64,000 bases of DNA from Haloarcula marismortui ATCC 43049 (lineage in GTDB: Archaea > Halobacteriota > Halobacteria > Halobacteriales > Haloarculaceae), in assembly GCF_000011085.1 (NCBI RefSeq), contig NC_006396.1, forward strand, positions 248,001-312,000. Direction: 5' to 3'. A program made the position numbers and the translations under genes. The first letter of the stretch is position 1, and every line of letters begins with the position of its first letter. A model generated the notes under the pieces. It ran no database searches. It was not told the DNA's origin and was given only the letters and a program-made list of their open reading frames with translations. Below are positions 50,298-57,877 of this stretch, piece after piece.

Positions 50298-51038
50298 ATG
50301 GACCAGATTCGGGAGATACACATCGCGCCGCTGGGGCACGAGCGTGACCGGATCGCCGAGCCGATTCACCAGCACAACGCCGACGACGTGTACCTCCTCA
50401 CAGCGACCACAGAGCTGTCACGGTTGACGCCGTACCAGCAGGCACTCGTCAAGGAACTGGACGCCAACGGCGTTAGCGTCGAACTACACCGAGCGGATTT
50501 ACACGACCTCTACGACGTGCTGGCCGAGGTCACGACACTAACTGCGGACCATCCCGAGGACATCGTGCGTGTCAACGTCTCAAGCGGGCCGAAGGTGGCG
50601 GCTATCGGAAGCGCCATCGCGTGTATGGCGACGGCGGCGACGGCATACTACGTCCATCCCGAGGAACACGTCCCATCGGTCGCTGCGGAGCCACTCACCC
50701 GCGGGATGGAGCGCGCGGAGGTCCTCCCGTCGTATCCCATCGAAGCTATTTCTCGTGACCAGGTCGCGGTGCTGGACTATCTCAAGCGGACAAATACGGA
50801 CACCTACACCGCAAAAAAGTCGGACCTCATCGAGTTCGCCGAGGACGCTGGTCTTTCGTTCATCGACGACGCCGACCCGGCAAACGAGAAGGCGAAGTTC
50901 GCGCTGTTGAACGCGAACATCGTGGACCCGCTGGTCGAGGACGGCTACATCGAAGTCAACGATGTCGGACGGACGAAACAGGTTGCACTGACAGAGACCG
51001 GTGAAAACGTTCTCCAAGCGTTCCGACACAAACTCTGA
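50298..51038 (+). CDS. CARF-like sensor with winged HTH (DUF6293/HFX_2341 type)
   Basis: A 246-residue regulator. The N-terminal domain (about 1-130) looks like a Rossmann-type CARF domain: EIHIAPLGHERDRIAEPIHQHNADDVYLLTATTEL, HDLYDVLAEVTTL, VRVNVSSGPKVAAIGSAIACMATAATAYYVHPEEH, where the Ser/Gly turn matches the ligand loop of Csa3-like proteins. The C-terminal half is a winged helix (RDQVAVLDYLKRTNTD ... ALLNANIVDPLVEDGYIEVND). Csa3 relatives respond to cyclic oligoadenylates, but no CRISPR locus is near. Its position after leuD suggests another ligand or a lost context. Confidence 0.78.
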   Translation: MDQIREIHIAPLGHERDRIAEPIHQHNADDVYLLTATTELSRLTPYQQALVKELDANGVSVELHRADLHDLYDVLAEVTTLTADHPEDIVRVNVSSGPKVAAIGSAIACMATAATAYYVHPEEHVPSVAAEPLTRGMERAEVLPSYPIEAISRDQVAVLDYLKRTNTDTYTAKKSDLIEFAEDAGLSFIDDADPANEKAKFALLNANIVDPLVEDGYIEVNDVGRTKQVALTETGENVLQAFRHKL

Positions 51039-51095
51039 ATATATGTCACTCAGACGGTTGTAACACGCAAGAAACAGAACCTAATGCTTTCATAG

Positions 51096-51115
51096 TTCCA
51101 CATTATATTTGAACA
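51096..51115 (+). promoter_or_regulatory. 20-bp element shared with 7736-7755
   Basis: TTCCACATTATNNNTGAACA, 17/20 identical to the element at 7736-7755. Here it contains the TATA-like ATTATATTT about 27 nt before the ATG at 51134, so it may be promoter plus flanking operator. Confidence 0.4.
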
Positions 51116-51133
51116 CAGTTGGGCGACGCCCAC

Positions 51134-51895
51134 ATGAACCACTTCTCGATAGATGACATCAGGGTACTCCACGTTGACGACGACCCCGGCTTCGCCGAAA
51201 TCGTCTCAGAATTCCTCGAACGGGAAGATGACGCCTTTTCCGTGGAGACCGCGACGAGCGTCGACGATGCACTGGTGATGCTTCAGGACATCCAGGTCGA
51301 TTGCGTCGTCAGCGACTACGATATGCCCCAAAAGGACGGACTGGACTTCTTGGAACTGGTCAGGCACGACTACCCCGATCTCCCGTTCCTCCTGTTCACC
51401 GGCAAGGGATCAGAGGAAATTGCGAGTCGGGCGATTTCGGCCGGCGTCACTGACTACCTCCAGAAGGAGGCCGGAACGGAGCAGTACACCGTATTGGCAA
51501 ACCGAATCAGGAACGCGGTCCGGAGCGCACGGGCCGAAACCGCGGTCCAGCGCACGGAGGACAGGTACCACAACCTCGTCGACACTGCGCCGATCCCGAT
51601 TCTCCTTTTCGACCGTGACTGGAAGGCCCTGTACGCCAACGAGGCGGCCATAGCGTTCCTCGATGCGGACTCCTTCACAGAGATAGCCGGGAAGAAGGCG
51701 AGCGACTTTCTCCATCCTGACGAGCGGGACGCGGCCAGAAAGCGGTTCCAGCGGCTGATGCGCGAGGGCGTCTCGGTTCCGGAACGAGAGTACCGCGTGA
51801 TGACCGCCGAGGGCGAGGTGAAGACAGCGACGATTGCCACCGCACCCGGCTACTACCGCGGCGAGCAGGTCGCTCAGGCGATGGTGTACCGATAG
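51134..51895 (+). CDS. Receiver-PAS response regulator
   Basis: A 253-residue protein. The receiver domain (about 10-125) has RVLHVDDDPGFAEIVSEFL, the phospho-Asp in CVVSDYDMPQKDGLDFLEL, LLFTGKGSEEIA and TDYLQKEAGTEQYTVL, all intact. The PAS domain (about 140-250) is RYHNLVDTAPIPILLFDRDWKALYANEAAIAFLD ... REYRVMTAEGEVKTATIATAP. No output domain beyond PAS is present, so it probably signals to a kinase or is a phospho-sink. The gene at 63598 is a close paralogue. The gap 51039-51133 holds its promoter. Confidence 0.88.
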   Translation: MNHFSIDDIRVLHVDDDPGFAEIVSEFLEREDDAFSVETATSVDDALVMLQDIQVDCVVSDYDMPQKDGLDFLELVRHDYPDLPFLLFTGKGSEEIASRAISAGVTDYLQKEAGTEQYTVLANRIRNAVRSARAETAVQRTEDRYHNLVDTAPIPILLFDRDWKALYANEAAIAFLDADSFTEIAGKKASDFLHPDERDAARKRFQRLMREGVSVPEREYRVMTAEGEVKTATIATAPGYYRGEQVAQAMVYR

Positions 51896-52285
51896 CCGGG
51901 GGACGATTGCACATTTAGAATGTTGGACGACGCCGTTTGTCTGTCTCAGTCCGTGGATTACACCAGTAGTAGCAATTGTATTGATAGTATACATAGTATC
52001 AACTGTTTCTGTAGTATTGAGATAGAACCTACATAGTCGCCATCGCTACGAACAGTTGCGCACGGGTCGCCAGCGATCACCCCCGATTTGCTTCGGCCCT
52101 CCACACGCTCACGTCGTCCGCTGGTCACCCGTGCCATCCCCCTGAGCGTGTCCGTTTTCTGTGTTGCCGAGCCGATATCGCACCCCGTTCACTCGCGTGT
52201 GGAGCGCCGCCAGTTCACAGGAGACGTTCGGAACCGATACGCCGGAACCGAACGACTTTCACCAGCCGGCTACGTGCCTCCCGCT
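51896..52285. other. 390-nt gap without a recognisable gene
   Basis: The first half is AT-rich with TTGATA/TATCAA arms and a 38-codon Cys-rich frame I reject; the second half is GC-rich and holds a direct GGAACCGA repeat (about 52230-52251). I see no clear box A at leaderless distance from leuB. It may hold the leuB promoter and leader, but nothing is certain. Confidence 0.35.
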
Positions 52286-53269
52286 ATGACACACGAGATA
52301 GCCGTTATTCCGGGCGATGGAATCGGACAGGAGGTCACACCCGCCGCGGTCGAAGTGCTGGAGGCCATCGACGGCGTCGACTTCGACTTCGTCGAGGGTG
52401 AAGCCGGCGACGCAGTGAAGGAAGAAACCGGCGACGCGCTCCCGGAGGAGACGCGCGAACTGGCGGCCGACGCCGACGCGACGCTGTTCGGCGCGGCTGG
52501 CGAGACAGCGGCCGATGTCATCTTGCCGCTCCGGCAGGTCGTCGGTTCCTTCGCAAACGTCCGCCCGGCCCGCTCGTATCCGGGACTCGATGCCGTCCAG
52601 CCCGACACCGATATCGTATTCATTCGGGAGAACACCGAGGGTGTCTACAAGGGCATCGAGAGCGAGATTTCGGAAGGCGTCACTACCTGTACGCGGGTCA
52701 TCACCGAAGACGCCTCTGAGAAAATCGCCGAATACGGGTTCAGCTACGCGAAGCAGAACAGCTACGACGATGTGACGATTGCCCACAAAGCCAACGTCAT
52801 GCGCACTACAGACGGGCTGTTCCTCGATGCGGCCTCGGCAGTCGGCGAGGACCGGGACGCGTCCTACGATACGGCGCTCATGGACGCGCTTGCGATGCAT
52901 CTGGTCATGAACCCACAGGATTACGGCGTCGTCATCTGTCCGAACCTCGCCGGCGATATGCTATCGGACCTCGCCGCGGGCCTCGTCGGCGGCCTCGGCC
53001 TGCTGCCGTCGGCCAACATCGGCGAGGAGAACGCGCTGTTCGAGCCGGTCCACGGCTCCGCCCCGGACATCGCTGGCGAAGGCATCGCCAACCCTTCAGC
53101 GATGATTCTCTCCGCAGCGATGTTGCTCGACCACCTCGGCTACGACGAGCAGGGCGATGCAGTTCGGACGGCTGTCGAGTCCGTGCTCGATTCGGGGCCT
53201 CGAACGCCGGATCTGGGCGGCGACGCATCCACTGAGGACGTGACCGCCGCGGTTATCGACGAACTGTAA
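52286..53269 (+). CDS. leuB: 3-isopropylmalate dehydrogenase LeuB
   Basis: A 327-residue decarboxylating dehydrogenase from [28 protein letters not shown]. Further motifs are [31 protein letters not shown], the Mg2+/NAD region [38 protein letters not shown] and [34 protein letters not shown]. It completes leucine synthesis with LeuA, LeuC and LeuD. It is separated from the operon by the CARF and receiver-PAS genes and has a long 5' gap. An isocitrate-type enzyme is less likely given the context. Confidence 0.93.
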   Translation: MTHEIAVIPGDGIGQEVTPAAVEVLEAIDGVDFDFVEGEAGDAVKEETGDALPEETRELAADADATLFGAAGETAADVILPLRQVVGSFANVRPARSYPGLDAVQPDTDIVFIRENTEGVYKGIESEISEGVTTCTRVITEDASEKIAEYGFSYAKQNSYDDVTIAHKANVMRTTDGLFLDAASAVGEDRDASYDTALMDALAMHLVMNPQDYGVVICPNLAGDMLSDLAAGLVGGLGLLPSANIGEENALFEPVHGSAPDIAGEGIANPSAMILSAAMLLDHLGYDEQGDAVRTAVESVLDSGPRTPDLGGDASTEDVTAAVIDEL

Positions 53270-53357
53270 GCAGTTTTCTCGCGTTCTATCTGGGCAGAAA
53301 CAAGCACGGCCCAATAGAAAGAGGTAAAACCGAAGCGAAACAATCACAGCCGAAAGA

Positions 53358-54119
53358 ATGCTCCCGGCCGAGCGAAAGCGCACTATCGTCCAGTTGGTGA
53401 CAGAGCGAGACGGCTGTTCAGTGTCGGAGCTGGCCGCGGAACTGGAGTTCTCGAAGGCGACGATACGCCGTGACCTCCGGGACTTGGAATCACAAGGCCG
53501 GATCGAGCGGTCCCACGGCGGCGCGGTGCCGGCGTCCTCCGTTGGGACTGAACGCCCCTACGGCCAGCGTGAGGTTGACCACTACGCCGAGAAGCAGGCG
53601 ATTGCGGAGCGGGCCGCTCAGGAAGTCCGGGAAGGGCAGGTGGTCTGTTTCGATGCCGGGTCGACCACAATGGAGGTTGCGCGTGCGATCCCGGACACCG
53701 ACTACGTCGCGGCGACGAACATGCCGGACCTCGCCACTGAACTGGCCGAGGGGGATGTCGACACCAAACTCACCGGTGGGAGCCTCCGACCGCGAACCCG
53801 CGCGCTCGTCGGCCCGACGGCCGAGCGCGCCGTCGAACGGATGAACTTTGACCTGCTGTTTCTGGGGACGAACGCGCTCGACAGCGCCGCCGGGCTGTCG
53901 ACCCCGAACGAGGACGAGGCGGCGATCAAGGAACTGATGGTCGAGCGTGCCCGCCGGGTCGTGCTGGTCGCCGATGCGTCGAAGTTCGGCGACCGGAGTT
54001 TCGTCAGCTTTGCCGCTCTGGATGAGGTCGATCTGCTTGTCACCGATGCCAGCCCACCCGGGGCGCTCGCTGCGGCACTCGCGGACGCCGACGTGGCTGT
54101 CGAGGAGGTCAGCACATGA
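53358..54119 (+). CDS. glpR: DeoR-family sugar repressor GlpR
   Basis: A 253-residue DeoR/GlpR regulator. The N-terminal winged helix is RKRTIVQLVTERDGCSVSELAAELEFSKATIRRDLRDLESQGRIERSHGGAV. The C-terminal sugar-phosphate sensor has FDAGSTTMEVARAIPDTDYVAATNMPDLATEL, DLLFLGTNALD and DASKFGDRSFVSFAALDEVDLLVTDA. In Haloferax GlpR represses fructose- and glucose-catabolic kinases in the presence of glycerol. It overlaps pfkB by 4 nt (ATGA), the same operon structure, so autoregulated control of the adjacent genes is probable. Confidence 0.92.
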   Translation: MLPAERKRTIVQLVTERDGCSVSELAAELEFSKATIRRDLRDLESQGRIERSHGGAVPASSVGTERPYGQREVDHYAEKQAIAERAAQEVREGQVVCFDAGSTTMEVARAIPDTDYVAATNMPDLATELAEGDVDTKLTGGSLRPRTRALVGPTAERAVERMNFDLLFLGTNALDSAAGLSTPNEDEAAIKELMVERARRVVLVADASKFGDRSFVSFAALDEVDLLVTDASPPGALAAALADADVAVEEVST

Positions 54120-55024
54120 TTGTCACCGTCACCTACAATCCCGCGGTCGACCAGACGATCCAGTTCGACGAGCAGATGGCTCCCGAGCGTGTCATGCGGG
54201 CCAACAAAGCGCAGTTCGACGCCGGCGGGAAAGGCATCAACGCCGCGCAGTTCCTCACCGCGATGGACCGGCCCTGCGTTGCGACGGGACTGCTAGGTGG
54301 GTTCACGGGGTCGTTCATCAGAGAGACGCTGCAAGACGACGGCGTCGAGACAGCCTTCATCGACGTGGACGGGACAACGCGGCTCAACACCACCGCTATC
54401 GCAGCCGTGGAGGAGTACAAGCTAAATCAGGCCGGCCCGACTGTCGGCGAGTCGGTTGTCGACGCGCTGCTCGAACAGGTGCGAGCGCAGTCCCCCGACC
54501 GCGTACTCATCGGTGGGAGCCTGCCGCCGGGGCTGTCCCCCAATGCTATCGACCGCATTGCGGCCGGTGGCGACTGGGAGACCATCGTCGACACCGGCGG
54601 CGATGTCCTTCGAGAACTCGACGCGCAGTATGGACTTTGCAAGCCGAACCGCGCCGAACTCGGTGACGCGACCGGGGCCGACGTCTCTACCGTCGAGGGG
54701 TGTGCGGACGCGGCGGACGCGTTCCGGGACCGGGGCTTCGACCGGGTGCTGGCCTCCCTCGGCGCGGACGGCGCGGTCCTTGTCGGCGACACAGGCCGAC
54801 TGTACGCGGAGGCGCTCGACATCGATGTTGTCGACACCGTCGGGGCCGGCGACGCGCTCCTCTCTGGCGTCCTGAGCGCGTGGGAAGCCGGCGCGGACGA
54901 CGAGACGGCGCTCCGAACCGGCGTGGCCGTCTCATCGCAGGTCGTCCAGCGGGCCGGCACGGCCGTTCCGGACCTGAACGATATCGGCTCACTCCGGGAT
55001 GGCGTGACGGTCCGACGGCTGTAG
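54116..55024 (+). CDS. pfkB: 1-phosphofructokinase (PfkB family)
   Basis: A 302-residue PfkB-fold kinase: MIVTVTYNPAVDQTIQFDEQMAPERVMRANKAQFDAGGKGINAAQFLTAM (glycine hinge), RVLIGGSLPPGLSPNAIDRIAAGGDW, and the catalytic VDTVGAGDALLSGVLSAWEAG with Asp as base. It phosphorylates fructose 1-phosphate to fructose 1,6-bisphosphate. With the convergent ketohexokinase and aldolase genes it makes a complete modified Embden-Meyerhof route for fructose. It overlaps glpR by 4 nt. Confidence 0.93.
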   Translation: MIVTVTYNPAVDQTIQFDEQMAPERVMRANKAQFDAGGKGINAAQFLTAMDRPCVATGLLGGFTGSFIRETLQDDGVETAFIDVDGTTRLNTTAIAAVEEYKLNQAGPTVGESVVDALLEQVRAQSPDRVLIGGSLPPGLSPNAIDRIAAGGDWETIVDTGGDVLRELDAQYGLCKPNRAELGDATGADVSTVEGCADAADAFRDRGFDRVLASLGADGAVLVGDTGRLYAEALDIDVVDTVGAGDALLSGVLSAWEAGADDETALRTGVAVSSQVVQRAGTAVPDLNDIGSLRDGVTVRRL

Positions 55025-55078
55025 CAGGCGGAAACTGGTTTTGGCGGCAGTCGAAAAATCAGAAACGGTGCGGACCGC

Positions 55079-56206
55079 TCAGAACTTCTCCAGATACTCG
55101 TCGACGAACGCGCGCACGTCGGCCAGCGACGGCTGGTCCGCGGTCCGGACGAAGTAGCCGGCGACGGCGTTGCCGACGACGACGGCGGCCGCAGGCGAGA
55201 GGTCGGCGATGCGGGCCAGCCCCAGTCCGGCGTTGAAATGGTCGCCGGAGCTGGTCGTCAGCTCCGGGTCCGAGACCGAAGGCACGGCCACGCTGTCGGT
55301 GCCCGCGGCGGTGACGACGACCGACTGCTCGACACCGTGGCCGACGAACCAGGTCGGTTCCAGCGCCTCGAACACTGCCTCGGCGTCGTCGGCGAACGAC
55401 CGCTCGGCGTCGCCGGCGTAGGCGTCCGCGAGGACACCCGTTTCGGCACGGTTCGACGTGACCACCACGTCGGTCACTTCGTCCAGCCGGCCGATGGCCT
55501 CCCGACCGGCGCGCAGCCGGTCGGCGTCGAGTTTTCGTACGTCACCGGGGTCGACCAGCACGGTCTCGGGCGGGTCGTCAATACCATCCCACAGGGTACG
55601 GAGGCCGTCGAAGACCGTCGGCAGGTCTGGCGTCTCTGACCAGTAGCCAGTTCCTAACAGGCTCGCGCCGTCGAGTTTCTCGGCCAATCGGTCGTGGCCG
55701 AAGGCCGTGTCGAGTTCGGCCCAGTCAAGCGACATCGTGTCGCCGATTTCCGTGAGCATGAGCTTCCCATCGTCGAACTCGACAGCGTCGGTGACGCCGG
55801 GTTCACCCAGCGAATGGAGTTCGTACTCGCCGAACTCCGTCTCGAATGCGTCGTGGACCGGGTCGCCGTACATCCCGACCATCACGGGGTCGAACGACCA
55901 GCCGCCGAAGGCCCGCGCGAGGTGGCTGGTGTGGCCGCCGGTTCGGCTGCCCTGCTGGAGCCACTCGAAGGAGAGCGAACTGTCGGCGGCAACGGAGCGG
56001 TCGATACGGTCGCCGAAACTCTCCAGTGTAGCGAGGCGCTCGTGGCTCTCGGGGTCGATGCGGTCAGCGACGACCTCTCGGACGCGGTCGAGGTAGCCGT
56101 CGAAACCGAAGACGACCCGCCCGGTATCGATAGCGTCGGGGAGCGCGTCGCTGGTGGGCAACGCCTCATCCGCTGTGGCGACGGCTCGGCGCGTCTCCTC
56201 GTCCAT
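55079..56206 (-). CDS. PfkB-like sugar kinase, candidate ketohexokinase
   Basis: A 375-residue ribokinase-like protein: FGFDGYLDRVREVVADRI, SRTGGHTSHLARAFGGWSFDPVMVGMYGDPVH, and C-terminal TTSSGDHFNAGLGLARIADLSPAAAVVVGNAVAGYFVRT. The usual GAGD base motif is SSGDH here, with the catalytic Asp retained. In Haloarcula, fructose is phosphorylated at C1 by a ketohexokinase; this gene's position next to 1-phosphofructokinase and aldolase, in an operon with fba, matches the gene predicted for it there. It follows fba with 3 nt. Confidence 0.8.
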   Translation of the reverse strand: MDEETRRAVATADEALPTSDALPDAIDTGRVVFGFDGYLDRVREVVADRIDPESHERLATLESFGDRIDRSVAADSSLSFEWLQQGSRTGGHTSHLARAFGGWSFDPVMVGMYGDPVHDAFETEFGEYELHSLGEPGVTDAVEFDDGKLMLTEIGDTMSLDWAELDTAFGHDRLAEKLDGASLLGTGYWSETPDLPTVFDGLRTLWDGIDDPPETVLVDPGDVRKLDADRLRAGREAIGRLDEVTDVVVTSNRAETGVLADAYAGDAERSFADDAEAVFEALEPTWFVGHGVEQSVVVTAAGTDSVAVPSVSDPELTTSSGDHFNAGLGLARIADLSPAAAVVVGNAVAGYFVRTADQPSLADVRAFVDEYLEKF

Positions 56207-56209
56207 GGC

Positions 56210-56992
56210 CTACAGGACGTCGTCGGCTGTCGCGTCCTCGAAGATGACGCCTTCGAGTTTGTCCAGAATGTCGTAGGGGTCGTCGCGCTGCCAGACGTTG
56301 CGACCGACCGCGAGGCCGGCGACGCCGACGTCCATGCAGTCCTCGACGAGTTCGAGGAAGTCGCGGTCCGAAGTCTTCGAGCCACCGGAGAGCAGGACGC
56401 GGTTGTCTGCGGCCGAGCGGACGGCGTGGGCCATCGCTTCCTTGTCACGCGGGTACTTGACCTTCGTGAAGTCAGCCCCGAGTTCGAGCCCGATTCGGGC
56501 CGCATAGGCGATGGTCGACGGACTGCGGTGCTCCTTGATGGCCTGTCCGCGCGGGTACGACCACATTGCAATCGGCAGGTCGTGGTCGCGGGCGTTCTCC
56601 TGCACCGGGCGGAAGTCTTCGAACATATCGGTCTCGCGGTTGACACCCGGGTAGACGGTGTAGCCGATGGCGTCAGCACCGAGTTCGGCCGCGTAGTCGA
56701 CCGACCAGTTCTGGGGCGAGTACGGGTCGCCCATCCAGAGGTCCGAACCGCCGTTGAGCTTCGCCAGCAGGTTCACGTCGTCCTCGTAGCTCGGGTAGTA
56801 CGTTTCGGCGAGGCCCTTCCCGACAGCTAGCGCCGTCACGGCGTCGTGGGTCGCCATCTCGAACACCTCACGCGGGTCGAGGCGCTCCTCGACGCCGCTG
56901 AACTGCTTGGGACCGTGCTCCAGTCCGTGGTCGTGTGCTAGCACCAGCGTCTTGTCGTTCCGTACGAGCGGTGAGTCACCCAGTGGTCGCAT
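56210..56992 (-). CDS. fba: Class I fructose-bisphosphate aldolase (archaeal type)
   Basis: A 260-residue archaeal class I aldolase (DeoC/LacD fold): VLAHDHGLEHGPKQF, IGYTVYPGVNRETDMFEDFRPVQENARDHDLPIAMWSYPRGQ, and the Schiff-base segment GLELGADFTKVKYPRD, with Lys177 in the position of the catalytic lysine of the Thermoproteus enzyme. It ends with RVLLSGGSKTSDRDFLELVEDCMDVGVAGLAVGRNVWQ, a phosphate-binding pattern. It cleaves FBP to triose phosphates. It is first in the fba-ketohexokinase operon, and AACCG-TTTT-CGGTT in its promoter (57022-57035) is a candidate operator. Confidence 0.93.
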   Translation of the reverse strand: MRPLGDSPLVRNDKTLVLAHDHGLEHGPKQFSGVEERLDPREVFEMATHDAVTALAVGKGLAETYYPSYEDDVNLLAKLNGGSDLWMGDPYSPQNWSVDYAAELGADAIGYTVYPGVNRETDMFEDFRPVQENARDHDLPIAMWSYPRGQAIKEHRSPSTIAYAARIGLELGADFTKVKYPRDKEAMAHAVRSAADNRVLLSGGSKTSDRDFLELVEDCMDVGVAGLAVGRNVWQRDDPYDILDKLEGVIFEDATADDVL

Positions 56993-57021
56993 GTGTCATG
57001 TTTCTACCCAGAACGACCATT

Positions 57022-57035
57022 AACCGTTTTCGGTT
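57022..57035 (-). promoter_or_regulatory. Inverted repeat in the fba promoter
   Basis: AACCG-TTTT-CGGTT, 5-bp arms, lies about 30-43 nt before the fba ATG, next to the AT-rich start region. AACCGAA also occurs before glpR (about 53328). A GlpR or other sugar-regulator site is possible; weak. Confidence 0.3.
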
Positions 57036-57111
57036 CTGATTTGTTACTACTGTTCGCGTTTGTTTTTGAGCGAGGGCGGGAATTAAGTGTGTTCCAGTGA
57101 AAGGTTCGGTT

Positions 57112-57255
57112 ATGCCATCAGTGGAACTGGACGCCGAAACAGTGGCGCGCCTTGACGACCTCCGTGTCGAGGACGAGTCGTACGACGAAATCGTGACGGA
57201 ACTCATCAACATCTACGAGGCCGAGGAGCTAACACTGTTTCACAGCGGCGACTAA
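57112..57255 (+). CDS. Small helical protein, 47 aa
   Basis: A 47-residue protein (MPSVELDAETVARLDDLRVE, then DESYDEIVTELINIYEAEEL, ending LTLFHSGD). The short strand then two helices look like a VapB-type antitoxin or RHH fragment (compare SVELDAETVARLDDL with RHH proteins). A box (aattaag, near 57083) is about 27 nt before the ATG, supporting leaderless expression. No toxin gene is adjacent. Its TAA overlaps the stop of the next gene on the other strand. It is short but haloarchaeal in composition. Confidence 0.6.
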   Translation: MPSVELDAETVARLDDLRVEDESYDEIVTELINIYEAEELTLFHSGD

Positions 57256-57701
57256 CCCTGGGCCTGCTCACAGACGGACTTCCAGCGCCCGTTCGACTCC
57301 AGTTTCTCCTGCAGTTGCTCAGCGTACGCCTGTGCGAGCCGTGCCGCCTCTTCCTCCTGTTGTTTGTTCCCGCCACCGGACCCACTTAGTCCAAGCGCGT
57401 CCTTGACACCTGAGAGGAGACCGCCGCCTGAGCCTCCGGACTGGTCACCGCCGGGACCGCCCATCGGCCCTTGATTGGCGACCCGTTCCATCTCGGGCAT
57501 GACGCTAGAGAGCTTCGACGTATCGGCGACGATTCGAGCGGCGTCGGGGTCACCCGGGTTCTCGATCTCGAACTCAACGGCAGTCATCACCAGCCCCCAC
57601 TGCTGGCTTGAGAACGACGACGCTTTGACCTGTTCGTTGAACCGCTGGTCGACCGCCATCCGTTCGCCGGCGATGCGGTCGGTCCAGTTTGAATCGCTCA
57701 T
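57252..57701 (-). CDS. Conserved haloarchaeal protein with Gly-rich segment (DUF5799-like)
   Basis: A 149-residue protein: SNWTDRIAGERMAVDQRFNEQVKASSFSSQQWGLVMTAVEFEIENPGDPDAARIVADTSKLSSVMPEMERVANQGPMGGPGG ... LLSGVKDALGLSG ... EEEAARLAQAYAEQLQEKLESNGRWKSVCEQAQG. The N-terminal helical domain and the C-terminal helix are joined by a flexible Gly/Gln/Ser-rich linker. Homologues are restricted to haloarchaea; function unknown. It is convergent with the 47-aa gene, stops overlapping by 4 nt. Confidence 0.7.
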   Translation of the reverse strand: MSDSNWTDRIAGERMAVDQRFNEQVKASSFSSQQWGLVMTAVEFEIENPGDPDAARIVADTSKLSSVMPEMERVANQGPMGGPGGDQSGGSGGGLLSGVKDALGLSGSGGGNKQQEEEAARLAQAYAEQLQEKLESNGRWKSVCEQAQG

Positions 57702-57877
57702 AAACTGGTGTTTGCGGGCCGGCGGTATGAGCGTTTCCCGCTCCGTGCGGTGTTATACGGTAAAAAGTACCGTGTCCGGGCCGACTGTTACGGCGCTGAC
57801 TGCCGCGACCGCTACGTATTATTGTCTCCAAAACGGTTCCAATATGTTAAGTTAGCTCATGATATACTTGTATCTCA

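Noticed and set aside
46693..50375. Very long antisense frames (up to 781 codons) opposite ilvC-leuC-leuD
   Set aside because: They are mirror frames of high-GC genes on the other strand; the plus-strand genes have clear enzyme motifs and coupled starts.
51920..52036. 38-codon Cys-containing frame after the receiver-PAS gene
   Set aside because: AT-rich, Ser/Ile/Cys-rich and without a promoter at a suitable distance; probably chance.
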